Source: Terriglobales bacterium
GTDB taxonomy: Bacteria; Acidobacteriota; Terriglobia; Terriglobales; Acidobacteriaceae
Assembly: GCA_035624455.1 (NCBI GenBank)
Contig: DASPRM010000047.1
Coordinates: 1-46,653 of the forward strand
Direction: 5' to 3'
Length of the DNA stretch: 46,653 nt
Position numbers and translations under genes: made by a program. The notes under the pieces were generated by a model. That model saw only the letters and a list, made by a program, of their open reading frames with translations. It made no database searches and was not told the origin of the DNA. This document shows positions 26,150 to 34,559 of the stretch, in pieces; position 1 is the stretch's first letter, and each line of letters opens with the position of its first letter.

Positions 26150-28145
26150 AAAGTTCTACATTACAACTCCGATCTATTACGTGAATGCGCGCCCGCACAT
26201 TGGGCACAGCTACACCACCATTGTGTGCGACGTGATCGCCCGGCGGCAGCGCATGCTAGGTGCGGATACGTGGTTTCTTACCGGCACGGACGAACATGGC
26301 ATGAAGATTGAGCGAGCGGCCGCCGCCCGCGGAATTACTCCCAAGGCGCTCGCGGACGAAGTCTCAGGGGAGTTTCGCGGTCTATGGGAGCGGATGGGAA
26401 TTACATACGACGACTTTATCCGTACCACCGAGGACCGCCATAAACGTGGCGTACAGGAATTATTCCGGTTGCTGCAGAAGAATGGCTACATCTACAAAGG
26501 CTCGTATACCGGCCAGTACTGCGTTTTCGACGAGCTCTACGTGGATTCGGTGGGCCCGGGCGAGCCCTGCCCGGAATGCGGACGGCCGACGGAGACTGTG
26601 AGTGAGGAGAATTATTTCTTCCGGCTCTCCGCTTTCGAGGACAAGCTGCTCAAGCTGTACGCCCAGCCTGACTTCATTCGTCCGGAGACGCGCCGCAACG
26701 AAGTAGTTTCTTTTGTCAGCGGCGGACTACGCGATCTCTCGATCAGCCGCAGCACGTTCAAGTGGGGCATCCCCGTTCCTGACGACCCGCAGCAGGTCAT
26801 CTACGTCTGGCTGGATGCGCTGATCAACTACATCACCGCCATCGGCTTCGGAGCGCCCGAACCAGCCGACCAGGAGAATTTCGAAAAGTGGTGGCCGGTA
26901 GACCTGCACATGATCGGGAAGGAGATCGTGCGTTTCCACTGCGTTTACTGGCCGGCCTTTCTGATGGCAGCGGGGCTGCCGCTTCCCAGGGGCATCTTCG
27001 CGCACGGCTGGCTGTTGTTTGAAGAAAGCAAGATGTCAAAATCGCGCGGAAATATCGTTCGCGCGGAAACCATCCTCGAAGTTCTGGGTGCGGATGCGCT
27101 GCGTTATTTTCTGCTGCGGGAAATTGTCTTTGGCCAGGATGGGTCGTTCTCGTTCGATGCTTTGGTGCAGCGCTTCAATTCTGATTTGGCTAACGATCTG
27201 GGGAATCTGGCCAGTCGCACGCTCACCATGATCGCGCGCTACTTTCATGAGCAGGTTCCATATCCGTCGGCGGCAGCAGCGCGCACCGCCGGGGACAATG
27301 CGATTGCTGATCTGGCAACGCGCACCATTGCGGAGACCAACTCGCTTTTCGATCAGTACCAGTTCTCGCGCGCCCTGGAGAGTGCCTGGGGCCTGATTGG
27401 CGCGGTGAACAAGTACATCGTCGAGAATGAGCCCTGGGTGCTGGCGGAAAAGAGCGATGAAACCAGCCGGGCACGTTTGGCCACGGTTCTTTACACGTCC
27501 GCCGAGGCGCTGCGCATTGTGACGGCGCTGGTTCATCCGGTGATTCCCGATTCCACTGCCCGCATCTGGTCACAACTTGGGTTAGGCGACATACGGAAGT
27601 TTCGTTTGCCGGACCTGAAGTGGGGACAACTCGGTCTGGGCATAAGAATCGGCAAGGTGGAACCCGTATTTCCCCGCGCCGACAAATCCGCAATTGAAAG
27701 GATGCAGCAATTGGAAGAACAGGAACGTACACAAGCCCTCAGCGCGCCGGCAGCAAGCGCCACACCAGCGGCATGCGGTCCCTCTCAGCCCGCTGCTGTT
27801 CCTACAGCCGATGGCAACAAGATCAAAATCGACGACTTCATGAAAGTGGAGCTGCGGGTGGCACAGGTGAAGAGCGCGGAGAAGGTCAAGGGAGCCGATA
27901 AGCTGCTGCGACTGGAGGTTGATCTGGGTAATGAAGTGCGGCAGATCGTTGCCGGAATCGCCAAGGCATACGAGCCCGAGCAGTTGATTGGGCGCAAGAT
28001 CGTCATCGTAGCTAATCTGGAAGCCCGCAAGCTGCGCGGGCTGGAGTCAAACGGCATGCTGCTGGCGGCGTCCATCGGCGAAGAGGGAAGACCCGTGCTT
28101 GCCGGATTTCTGGAAGACGTTCCGGTAGGGGCGAGGCTGAAGTAG
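26142..28145 (+). CDS. metG: Methionyl-tRNA synthetase with C-terminal tRNA-binding domain
   Basis: 667 residues, class I enzyme. The HIGH motif is in NARPHIGHSY and the KMSKS loop in ESKMSKSRGN. The knuckle region has YCVFDE and a later CPECGRP: the second Cys pair is present, but the first pair keeps only one Cys, so zinc binding is altered or absent there. The anticodon domain follows, then a Pro/Ala-rich linker (about 520-555) and an EMAP-II/Trbp111-like OB-fold tRNA-binding domain (about 560-667) that mediates dimerisation. The ATG overlaps the end of larC (ATGAGTAG), so the two are cotranscribed and probably translationally coupled. Confidence 0.96.
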   Translation: MSRKFYITTPIYYVNARPHIGHSYTTIVCDVIARRQRMLGADTWFLTGTDEHGMKIERAAAARGITPKALADEVSGEFRGLWERMGITYDDFIRTTEDRHKRGVQELFRLLQKNGYIYKGSYTGQYCVFDELYVDSVGPGEPCPECGRPTETVSEENYFFRLSAFEDKLLKLYAQPDFIRPETRRNEVVSFVSGGLRDLSISRSTFKWGIPVPDDPQQVIYVWLDALINYITAIGFGAPEPADQENFEKWWPVDLHMIGKEIVRFHCVYWPAFLMAAGLPLPRGIFAHGWLLFEESKMSKSRGNIVRAETILEVLGADALRYFLLREIVFGQDGSFSFDALVQRFNSDLANDLGNLASRTLTMIARYFHEQVPYPSAAAARTAGDNAIADLATRTIAETNSLFDQYQFSRALESAWGLIGAVNKYIVENEPWVLAEKSDETSRARLATVLYTSAEALRIVTALVHPVIPDSTARIWSQLGLGDIRKFRLPDLKWGQLGLGIRIGKVEPVFPRADKSAIERMQQLEEQERTQALSAPAASATPAACGPSQPAAVPTADGNKIKIDDFMKVELRVAQVKSAEKVKGADKLLRLEVDLGNEVRQIVAGIAKAYEPEQLIGRKIVIVANLEARKLRGLESNGMLLAASIGEEGRPVLAGFLEDVPVGARLK

Positions 28146-28173
28146 GCGGAGAGGTTCGGTTCTAAGAAACGCA

Positions 28174-28226
28174 AGGTCCTTCGACTCGGGCAGGGAGGGT
28201 TGGCCCGGCCCTCGCTCAGGATGACA
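28174..28226 (+). repeat. Dispersed palindromic repeat family A, long copy
   Basis: Starts AGGTCCTTCGACTCGGG and ends CCCTCGCTCAGGATGACA, with a GC-rich centre that can fold back. It is the longest of five family members in the window and lies between metG and tatD. Confidence 0.65.
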
Positions 28227-28276
28227 GCTGAAATTTTGATTAGAGCGGGCTAGCTTTTCCAGTTTCACAATAGCGA

Positions 28277-29113
28277 ATGTTCGTCGATTCCCATTGCCAT
28301 CTGGATGGACCGCGATTCCAAAAGGATCGCGATCAGGTCCTAGCTCGTGCTCAAGAGGTGGGCGTCGAGGCCATGCTGGTGATCGGGAATGGCGAAGGTC
28401 CAGATGATGTGGACTGCGCGCTGAAGCTGGCGGAGTCTGTGAAGGAAGGGCCGGCAATCTACGCCACGGTCGGAATCCATCCTCATGAGGCTCGCCTGGC
28501 GAAGGAAGAGCACTACGCGCGCATGGAGCAATTGGCGCGCAATCCGAAGGTGATCGCTTGGGGAGAAATGGGGCTCGACTATTACTACGATCATTCTCCT
28601 CGCGAAATCCAGCAGCAGGTTTTTGTGCGGCAGATGGAGCTCGCGCGTGCGGCGGGGCTGCCGATCATCATTCACTGCCGGCCATCAGAAAATAGCGAGG
28701 ACTCCTGGACCGACTGTCTGCGCCTGATCCGTGAGCATTGGTCCGGAAGTGGCCTGGGTGGCGTGCTGCACTGTTTCACCGGAGAAGAGAGCCACGCCCG
28801 CACGGCATTGGTGATGGGATTTGTGATTTCATTTGCAGGGAACCTGACTTATCCGAAAGCGGAGAACATACGCAGAGTTGCTAAGGTGATTCCGATGGAC
28901 CGAATGTTTATCGAGACGGATTCGCCTTACCTGGCGCCGATACCGCATCGCGGCAAGCGCAACGAGCCGGCATTCGTGGTGGAAACCGCACGCCAGATCG
29001 GCGAATTGCGTGGAATGGATCGGGAAGAGGTTGGGCGAATGACTTCAGAAAATTTCTATCGCTTCTTCGATATAAGCCTGACAAATCCGCTGGCCGTGGA
29101 AAAGAGCCGTTAG
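28277..29113 (+). CDS. tatD: TatD family metal-dependent DNase
   Basis: 278 residues with the TatD metal-ligand motifs in order: DSHCHLD (residues 4-10), GEMGLDYYYDHSP (about 96 onward), IIIHCRPS (about 132), LHCFTGEE (about 164) and ETDSPYLAP (about 214). The fold is a TIM barrel. TatD/YcfH enzymes are 3'-5' exonucleases or deacylases for D-aminoacyl-tRNA; which activity applies cannot be told. The ATG gives the canonical MFVDSHCHLD start, although no ribosome site is evident. In many bacteria metG and tatD are neighbours, as here. Confidence 0.93.
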   Translation: MFVDSHCHLDGPRFQKDRDQVLARAQEVGVEAMLVIGNGEGPDDVDCALKLAESVKEGPAIYATVGIHPHEARLAKEEHYARMEQLARNPKVIAWGEMGLDYYYDHSPREIQQQVFVRQMELARAAGLPIIIHCRPSENSEDSWTDCLRLIREHWSGSGLGGVLHCFTGEESHARTALVMGFVISFAGNLTYPKAENIRRVAKVIPMDRMFIETDSPYLAPIPHRGKRNEPAFVVETARQIGELRGMDREEVGRMTSENFYRFFDISLTNPLAVEKSR

Positions 29114-29131
29114 CGTACACTGGAAAGAGCT

Positions 29132-29629
29132 ATGCCTGAGAACACGTTTGATATTGTCAGCAGGATCGACCTGCAGGAAGTCAGCAATGCCATTCAGAAT
29201 GCGCTGAAGGAGATCCACACCCGGTTTGATCTAAAAGGTTCGCATTCCAACATCACACTGGAAGGCAAAGAGGCGATCATTCTCGCTTCGGCAGATGACT
29301 ATAAGCTCAAAGCCGTGAACGAAGTTCTGCAGGCGAAGCTGGTGAAGAGGGGAGTTCCCCTGAAGGGATTGAGTTACGGTGCGATCGAGCCCGCTGCGGG
29401 CAGCACCGTCCGGCAGCGAATCAGCTTGCAGCAGGGAATTCCGGTGGAAAAAGCACGCGACATCGTGAAGACCATCAAGGATTCGAAGAAGAAGGTACAG
29501 GCATCGATCCAGGGGGATCTGGTGCGAGTCTCAGGAAAAGACCGCGACACCCTGCAGGAGATCATCTCGCTGCTGAAGCAGAAGGATTTCGGGATCGACA
29601 TGCAGTTTACGAATTACCGGTCGAACTGA
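29132..29629 (+). CDS. YajQ family nucleotide-binding protein
   Basis: 165 residues, full length for the UPF0234/YajQ family. The start MPENTFDIVSRIDLQEVSNA, the FDLKGS motif and the end DFGIDMQFTNYRS are all typical. It has two RNP-like domains. A Xanthomonas member binds cyclic-di-GMP and acts with a transcription factor; others bind RNA or GTP. A cyclic-di-GMP role would suit the HD-GYP and PilZ genes nearby, but that link is inference. The ATG is preceded by GGAAAGAG; the gap to tatD is 18 bases, so they are likely cotranscribed. Confidence 0.93.
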   Translation: MPENTFDIVSRIDLQEVSNAIQNALKEIHTRFDLKGSHSNITLEGKEAIILASADDYKLKAVNEVLQAKLVKRGVPLKGLSYGAIEPAAGSTVRQRISLQQGIPVEKARDIVKTIKDSKKKVQASIQGDLVRVSGKDRDTLQEIISLLKQKDFGIDMQFTNYRSN

Positions 29630-29673
29630 GCGGATACCGGCCTGCTTGGCAGCCTAGATACCATCGATAGCGG

Positions 29674-30672
29674 ATGGAAAGCTTGGGGACATCAGCTACC
29701 ACGAACGCAAAAGAAGTCTTTGATCTGCTGCGCGAGGACCTGGCGGCGATCGAGCACGAGTTCGGTTGTGACACCGTCTCGGGGGTGCCGGTCATCACCG
29801 AGATTGGAGAATACTTGCGTGCTGGCGGGGGCAAGCGCCTGCGTCCGGCTTTGCTGCTGCTTTCGGCCAAGCTCTGTAATAAGACCGGCAGCAGTCCCGT
29901 CAAGCTGGGCGCGGTGGTCGAAATCATCCACACCGCGACCCTGGTGCATGACGACATTATCGACGAAGCCCAGACCCGCCGTGGTCGCGCTGCCGCCAAT
30001 ACGCAATGGGGCAATTCCAAGTGTGTTCTGGCGGGGGATTGGCTCTACATGCAGGCCTTCAAGGTTGCGGTGCAGGAACGCAACTTCCGGGTTCTTGACG
30101 TACTGATCGAGCTCACCCAGCAGATGGTGGAGGGCGAGCTCCTGCAGATGGAGAAGCTGGGCCGCTGCATCTCACTCGACGAACACTTCGATCTCATCTA
30201 CCGCAAGACAGCTTGCCTGTTTTCAGTTTGCATGAGGCTAGGCGGGATTCTCGGTAATGCCACATCAGATCAGGAAGACCGGTTGGCGGCCTACGGACGG
30301 AATCTGGGGATGGCGTTCCAGATCGTAGATGACGTGCTCGATTTAACTGCCAGCGAGGAAGTCCTGGGAAAGCCCGTCGCCAGCGATCTGCGCGAAGGCA
30401 AAGCCACCATGGCGGTCATTCACGCCCTGGAGCGCTGCACGTCTTCGGAACGAAAAGCGATCGAGACAGTTTTGCGGGAGCGGGCGTTCAATGGCGTGTC
30501 GCATGCTGAGGTGCTGGCGATCCTGCATCGCTATGGCTCATTGGCGGACGCCATTGCTTGTGCCAATCGGTACGCGGAGGATGCGCGTAAGGCCATCTGC
30601 GGCTTTCCCGATTCAGAGATCAAGCGGGCGATGGTGTGGATCCCGGAGTTTGTGGTGGCGCGGGAGAAGTAG
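29674..30672 (+). CDS. Trans-polyprenyl diphosphate synthase (octaprenyl/heptaprenyl type)
   Basis: 332 residues. The first aspartate-rich motif is LVHDDIIDEAQTRRG and the second FQIVDDVLDLTA; GGGKRLRP binds isopentenyl diphosphate. There is no bulky aromatic pair just before the first motif, as expected for a long-chain enzyme. It should make the side chain of the respiratory quinone, probably a menaquinone. The ATG at 29674 has no strong ribosome site. It follows yajQ after 44 bases on the same strand. Confidence 0.92.
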   Translation: MESLGTSATTNAKEVFDLLREDLAAIEHEFGCDTVSGVPVITEIGEYLRAGGGKRLRPALLLLSAKLCNKTGSSPVKLGAVVEIIHTATLVHDDIIDEAQTRRGRAAANTQWGNSKCVLAGDWLYMQAFKVAVQERNFRVLDVLIELTQQMVEGELLQMEKLGRCISLDEHFDLIYRKTACLFSVCMRLGGILGNATSDQEDRLAAYGRNLGMAFQIVDDVLDLTASEEVLGKPVASDLREGKATMAVIHALERCTSSERKAIETVLRERAFNGVSHAEVLAILHRYGSLADAIACANRYAEDARKAICGFPDSEIKRAMVWIPEFVVAREK

Positions 30673-30698
30673 CGTAGTACGTTTCAATCCACTTCCCT

Positions 30699-30717
30699 GT
30701 CGAGGCTACGCCTCGAC
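30699..30717 (+). repeat. GTCGAGGC hairpin (family C copy 1)
   Basis: GTCGAGGC (30699-30706) and GCCTCGAC (30710-30717) form a perfect 8-bp stem with a 3-base loop, 27 bases after the polyprenyl synthase stop. The same stem recurs at 42303-42321 with a different loop. There is no T tract. Confidence 0.5.
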
Positions 30718-30718
30718 C

Positions 30719-30760
30719 TCCCACCCTGCCAAAAAGACGGCTAGAGTGGGGCACCCTCAG
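30719..30760 (+). repeat. Dispersed palindromic repeat family B, copy 1
   Basis: Left arm CCCACCCTGCC, centre AAAAAGACGG, right arm CTAGAGTGGGGCACCC. Five copies in the window share the pattern CCCAC-(N)-GCC, AAAGACGG centre, GTGGG-(G/C)-CACC. Confidence 0.7.
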
Positions 30761-30905
30761 ATTGCATGGTGGTTGCATTTTCGGTTCCCGCACGCCGGAA
30801 ATGGTACTTTGGTGTGCACCAAACTAAGTAACAGGGACGGCCTGATGTGTTGGCCGGGCAGCGTGGTAGGCTTCGATTGCTCTGAAGATTCTTGCTCACC
30901 ACTGA

Positions 30906-32159
30906 GTGGGCCTAAGAAACAACAACTTCCGCCGGCTGCTGATGACCTTCGAGGCTCTGTCCGACCTCGGATCATTAATGACGGCCGATCGCGATTTCCG
31001 GGAGACTGCCAGTTCCGTCCTGAGCGCCTTAATGGAAGCGGTGGACGCGGCGGAAGCCGCTCTTTTCCTTTTTCGAGACAAGCCGGCCATGCTGGCCTCG
31101 ATCGCCGCGCGTGGGTTTCAGGCGTTTCCTCCCCAGGCGGTAATTCCACTACTTCCCAAGCACGTGCATGCCTTGGTTTCCCTGCGCGGACCTCAGGCTC
31201 TGAGTGCGAAGAACTACGAGGGATTCTTAAGTCCCAACGGCAACATCGCACCGGAACTGTTCAAGTGCATTGTGCCTCTGCTGGTCAGCGGGAAGCTGGT
31301 AGGCATGCTGGCTCTGGGGCAACGAGCGACCGACGGCCCCTACAGCGACGATGAATTAGATGCCCTGCGCATGCTCTGCAACTACGTTGCGCTGGCGGTA
31401 CACAACTACACGCTGACGGAATCCCTCTCGCAGCGTGTGTCTGAACACCTTCGGCTGCTGGCCTCGGTACAGAATTTCTACGACACCGCGTTAGAGACGT
31501 TTGCCAATGCCATCGATGTTAAGCATGTCCATATACGCGGGCATTCCCTGCGGGTTGGGCGTTATGCAGCAGCAGTAGGCGAAGCGATGGGCATGGAAGC
31601 GCCAGATGTTGCCGGCCTTCGCGCCAGCGGGTATCTGCACGACATCGGCAAGGTGGCGGTCGACAAGGCGCTGTTCGGCAAGCCCAGCGCGCTCAACCCA
31701 GACGAGTTTCGCGAGATGGCCGATCACACTGTTATCGGTCATCAGATCGTCACTGGAGTGCAATTCCCCTGGCCCAAGGTTGCCGAGGTGGTGCGCAACC
31801 ATCACGAGCGAGCCGACGGCAGCGGCTATCCCGATCGTCTGCACCTGGACGAGATTGTTTTGCCTGCGCGCGTGATTGGGCTCGCGGACACATTCGACGC
31901 GATGACCAGCGAGCGTCCCTACCGGCATTCCCACAGCATCGGAGAAGCCCTCAGCGAAATCGTTCGCAATACACCCGGCAAGTTCGATCCCACCGCAGTC
32001 CAGGCGTTGCTCATCCAGGTGCGGCGAGATTCTACGGGGCGTAACAAGAGCAAGTTCCTGGATGAGCGCGTTATATGCAGCATCGGACCCACTGACGTCG
32101 ATGCCCTGGCTTCGACCCTCAACCACAAGCTGGCCAGCGGACGGGTGTACTCGGCATAA
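30906..32159 (+). CDS. GAF domain/HD-GYP cyclic-di-GMP phosphodiesterase
   Basis: About 417 residues. The N-terminal part (about 15-175) is a GAF sensor domain ending in a coiled linker. The C-terminal part is an HD-GYP domain with metal ligands in GHSLRVG, YLHDIGKVAVD, DHTVIGHQI and the signature NHHERADGSGYPD. All metal-binding residues appear present, so it should hydrolyse cyclic-di-GMP under control of whatever the GAF domain binds. The start is uncertain: GTG 30906 is the outermost, an ATG at 30942 is internal, and neither has a good ribosome site. It may link cyclic-di-GMP to the pilus and PilZ genes in this window. Confidence 0.9.
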   Translation: MGLRNNNFRRLLMTFEALSDLGSLMTADRDFRETASSVLSALMEAVDAAEAALFLFRDKPAMLASIAARGFQAFPPQAVIPLLPKHVHALVSLRGPQALSAKNYEGFLSPNGNIAPELFKCIVPLLVSGKLVGMLALGQRATDGPYSDDELDALRMLCNYVALAVHNYTLTESLSQRVSEHLRLLASVQNFYDTALETFANAIDVKHVHIRGHSLRVGRYAAAVGEAMGMEAPDVAGLRASGYLHDIGKVAVDKALFGKPSALNPDEFREMADHTVIGHQIVTGVQFPWPKVAEVVRNHHERADGSGYPDRLHLDEIVLPARVIGLADTFDAMTSERPYRHSHSIGEALSEIVRNTPGKFDPTAVQALLIQVRRDSTGRNKSKFLDERVICSIGPTDVDALASTLNHKLASGRVYSA

Positions 32160-32192
32160 AGCTCTTCCCGCTTTCACGTGAAGGACAGAATT

Positions 32193-32234
32193 CCCACCCT
32201 TCGCCAAAAGACGGCGGAAGGGTGGGGCACCCCA
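32193..32234 (+). repeat. Dispersed palindromic repeat family B, copy 2
   Basis: CCCACCCTTCGCC, then AAAAGACGG and CGGAAGGGTGGGGCACCC. The near-perfect stem of more than ten pairs differs from copy 1 in both arms together, so the pairing is kept while the sequence changes. It lies between the HD-GYP and DUF1800 genes. Confidence 0.7.
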
Positions 32235-32377
32235 TTCCTAATTTTTCATTCTTGAGTGGGCCGAAGGCTTACCCACGGCCCAAGACGACCGCGATGGCAT
32301 ATGCACTGGGGTAACGCAACAATTTTACTGGTTAAGGGTTGATAATCGCTGAGTTCCCGCGCGCCGGGTGAGGGCCT

Positions 32378-34522
32378 ATGCATTTGCCAAGGAAAGCACT
32401 TCTCGCTGGACTCCTGGTACTGAGTCTGGCGCTCTCCACATCCCTAGTCTCCGCGGGTAATAAGAAGAAGGACAAAAAGAAGGCGGCGGCTGTCCAGGCG
32501 CAGATGGATGAACGCCAGCGGGCTCTGCATGTTCTAAATCGCTTCACGTTCGGCCCGCGGCCGGGAGATGTGGATCGCGTGATGGCGATGGGCGTGGACA
32601 AATGGTTCGAGGAGCAGCTTCATCCTGACAAAATCAATGACTCTGCGCTGGAGGCTCGGCTTTCACCCTTTCGCAGTCTGAACATGGACACGCAGATGCT
32701 GGTTGAGAATTTTCCGCCGCGCCAGGCGGTGCAGGCGGTAATCAATGGCAGAGCACCGCTGCCGTCCGATCCTGTGAAGCGCGCCATCTACGAATCGCAG
32801 ATCCAGAAGATTGAGGATCAGCAGGCCCGCAAACAAGCCAAGGGTGACGGCGCGCCACAAGCGGCGAATGTCGATACGCAAACGGCAAACCCGGCAGTTT
32901 CCGGCGTGGGACAGGGGATCTCGCCAGTCGTCTCCAATTCTTCAAAGCCGCCTGATAACTCCGCCAGCAGCGATCAGGCCAATGAACAGCAGAAAGCCGC
33001 GCAGCGGGAAGCCCGCATGTATGCCGACTTGAAGTATGAAGAGTTCATGGCGATGCCGGCGGAAAAACGTATGCAGGCCATCCTCAAGATGGATGCGCAA
33101 GAGCGCGAGCGCTTCGCGCGAGCATTGCGCCCGGAAGATCGCGAACAGCTATTGGCATCGCTCACGCCCGATCAGCGCGAGACCGTCATGGCGCTGGCAA
33201 ATCCGGAACAGGTGGTGGTCGGCGAATTACAGCAGGGCAAGATATTGCGCGCTGCCTACAGTGAACGGCAACTGGACGAGGTGATGACCGACTTCTGGTT
33301 CAACCACTTCAACGTTTTTATCGGCAAGGGGCCGGATCGCTACCTCATCACTTCGTATGAGCGCGACGTGATACGTGCGCATGCGCTGGGCAAATTCAAG
33401 GACCTGCTGGTGGCTACGGCTAAGAGTCCGGCCATGCTGTGGTATCTGGACAACTGGGACAGCGTGGGTCCGAACTCGGAATTCGCAAAGTACGGTAATC
33501 ATCCTGCGCGTAACAACGCCTCGTTTCATCCGCGGCGTCCCTACTTTGGCGGGCCATTCGGCGGGAGGCCGCCGGTAGCTCGGCCGCAGGCACAACAGCA
33601 GAAAAAGCAGCAGAAAGGTCTGAACGAGAACTACGCTCGCGAACTGATGGAGCTGCACACGCTGGGCGTCGATGGCGGATATACACAGAAAGACGTGACC
33701 GAAGTAGCGCGCGTATTCACCGGTTGGACATTGCGCGAGCCGCGGCGCGGCGGCGGTTACGAATTCGACGAACGCAAGCATGAACCGGGTAACAAGACGG
33801 TCCTGGGCCAGAAGATCAAAGAGGATGGGGAGAAAGAAGGCATGAAGGTGCTGGAGATGCTAGCCCGTCATCCCTCGACGGCACGGTTTATCTCCACCAA
33901 GCTGGCCACCCGTTTTGTTTCCGATAATCCTCCGCCGACGTTGGTCGATCGCATGGCCGAAACGTTTCGGAAGAGCGACGGAGACATCCGGGAAGTACTG
34001 ATGACAATGTTCAACTCGCCGGAGTTCTGGTCACCAGCGGCCTATCGCGCCAAAGTCAAGACGCCGCTGGAGTTCGTGGTTTCCTCCATTCGTGCGACTG
34101 GAGCCGATATCAACAATGCGAGGCCCTTGGTGCAAGCGCTCAATCGCATGGGCATGCCTTTGTATGGGCAACAGCCGCCGACCGGATATCCCATGAAGGC
34201 GGAAGCGTGGGTGAATTCGTCTGCGTTGCTGAACCGCATGAACTTTGCTCTGCAATTGGGAAATGGGCGCATGCGCGGGGTGGAGTTCAATGCCTCACAA
34301 TTGTTAGCAACGTCCAGTTCATCTACCGCGGAACAGGCGGTTGGATCCCTGGAGAGTGTGCTGCTGGCAGGAGACATTTCGCAGCAGACGCACGCCACGA
34401 TCCTGAAACAGCTTGCCGATCCACAGGTCACCGGACGGGTGCTGGACGATGCGTCGCGCCCACCGAATGTGGGGGTAATTGCGGGGTTGCTCCTGGGGTC
34501 GCCGGAGTTTCAGCGGCGATGA
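32378..34522 (+). CDS. DUF1800 family exported protein
   Basis: 714 residues. A signal peptide (about 1-26, LLAGLLVLSLALSTSLVSAG) is followed by a lysine-rich patch. HVLNRFTFGPRPGDVDRVMA is the DUF1800 opening. A low-complexity Asn/Ser/Gln-rich insert (about 150-205) and a charged helical segment (about 210-285) follow. The conserved core resumes with FWFNHFNVFIGKG, the NENYARELMELHTLGV region and YTQKDVTEVARVFTGW. GTGAGGG lies just before the ATG. DUF1800 genes are nearly always followed by a DUF1501 gene, as here; the biochemical role of the pair is unknown. Confidence 0.9.
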   Translation: MHLPRKALLAGLLVLSLALSTSLVSAGNKKKDKKKAAAVQAQMDERQRALHVLNRFTFGPRPGDVDRVMAMGVDKWFEEQLHPDKINDSALEARLSPFRSLNMDTQMLVENFPPRQAVQAVINGRAPLPSDPVKRAIYESQIQKIEDQQARKQAKGDGAPQAANVDTQTANPAVSGVGQGISPVVSNSSKPPDNSASSDQANEQQKAAQREARMYADLKYEEFMAMPAEKRMQAILKMDAQERERFARALRPEDREQLLASLTPDQRETVMALANPEQVVVGELQQGKILRAAYSERQLDEVMTDFWFNHFNVFIGKGPDRYLITSYERDVIRAHALGKFKDLLVATAKSPAMLWYLDNWDSVGPNSEFAKYGNHPARNNASFHPRRPYFGGPFGGRPPVARPQAQQQKKQQKGLNENYARELMELHTLGVDGGYTQKDVTEVARVFTGWTLREPRRGGGYEFDERKHEPGNKTVLGQKIKEDGEKEGMKVLEMLARHPSTARFISTKLATRFVSDNPPPTLVDRMAETFRKSDGDIREVLMTMFNSPEFWSPAAYRAKVKTPLEFVVSSIRATGADINNARPLVQALNRMGMPLYGQQPPTGYPMKAEAWVNSSALLNRMNFALQLGNGRMRGVEFNASQLLATSSSSTAEQAVGSLESVLLAGDISQQTHATILKQLADPQVTGRVLDDASRPPNVGVIAGLLLGSPEFQRR

Positions 34523-34559
34523 ACCCTCCACCACGGCGGACATGAAGGAACACAAAGGT

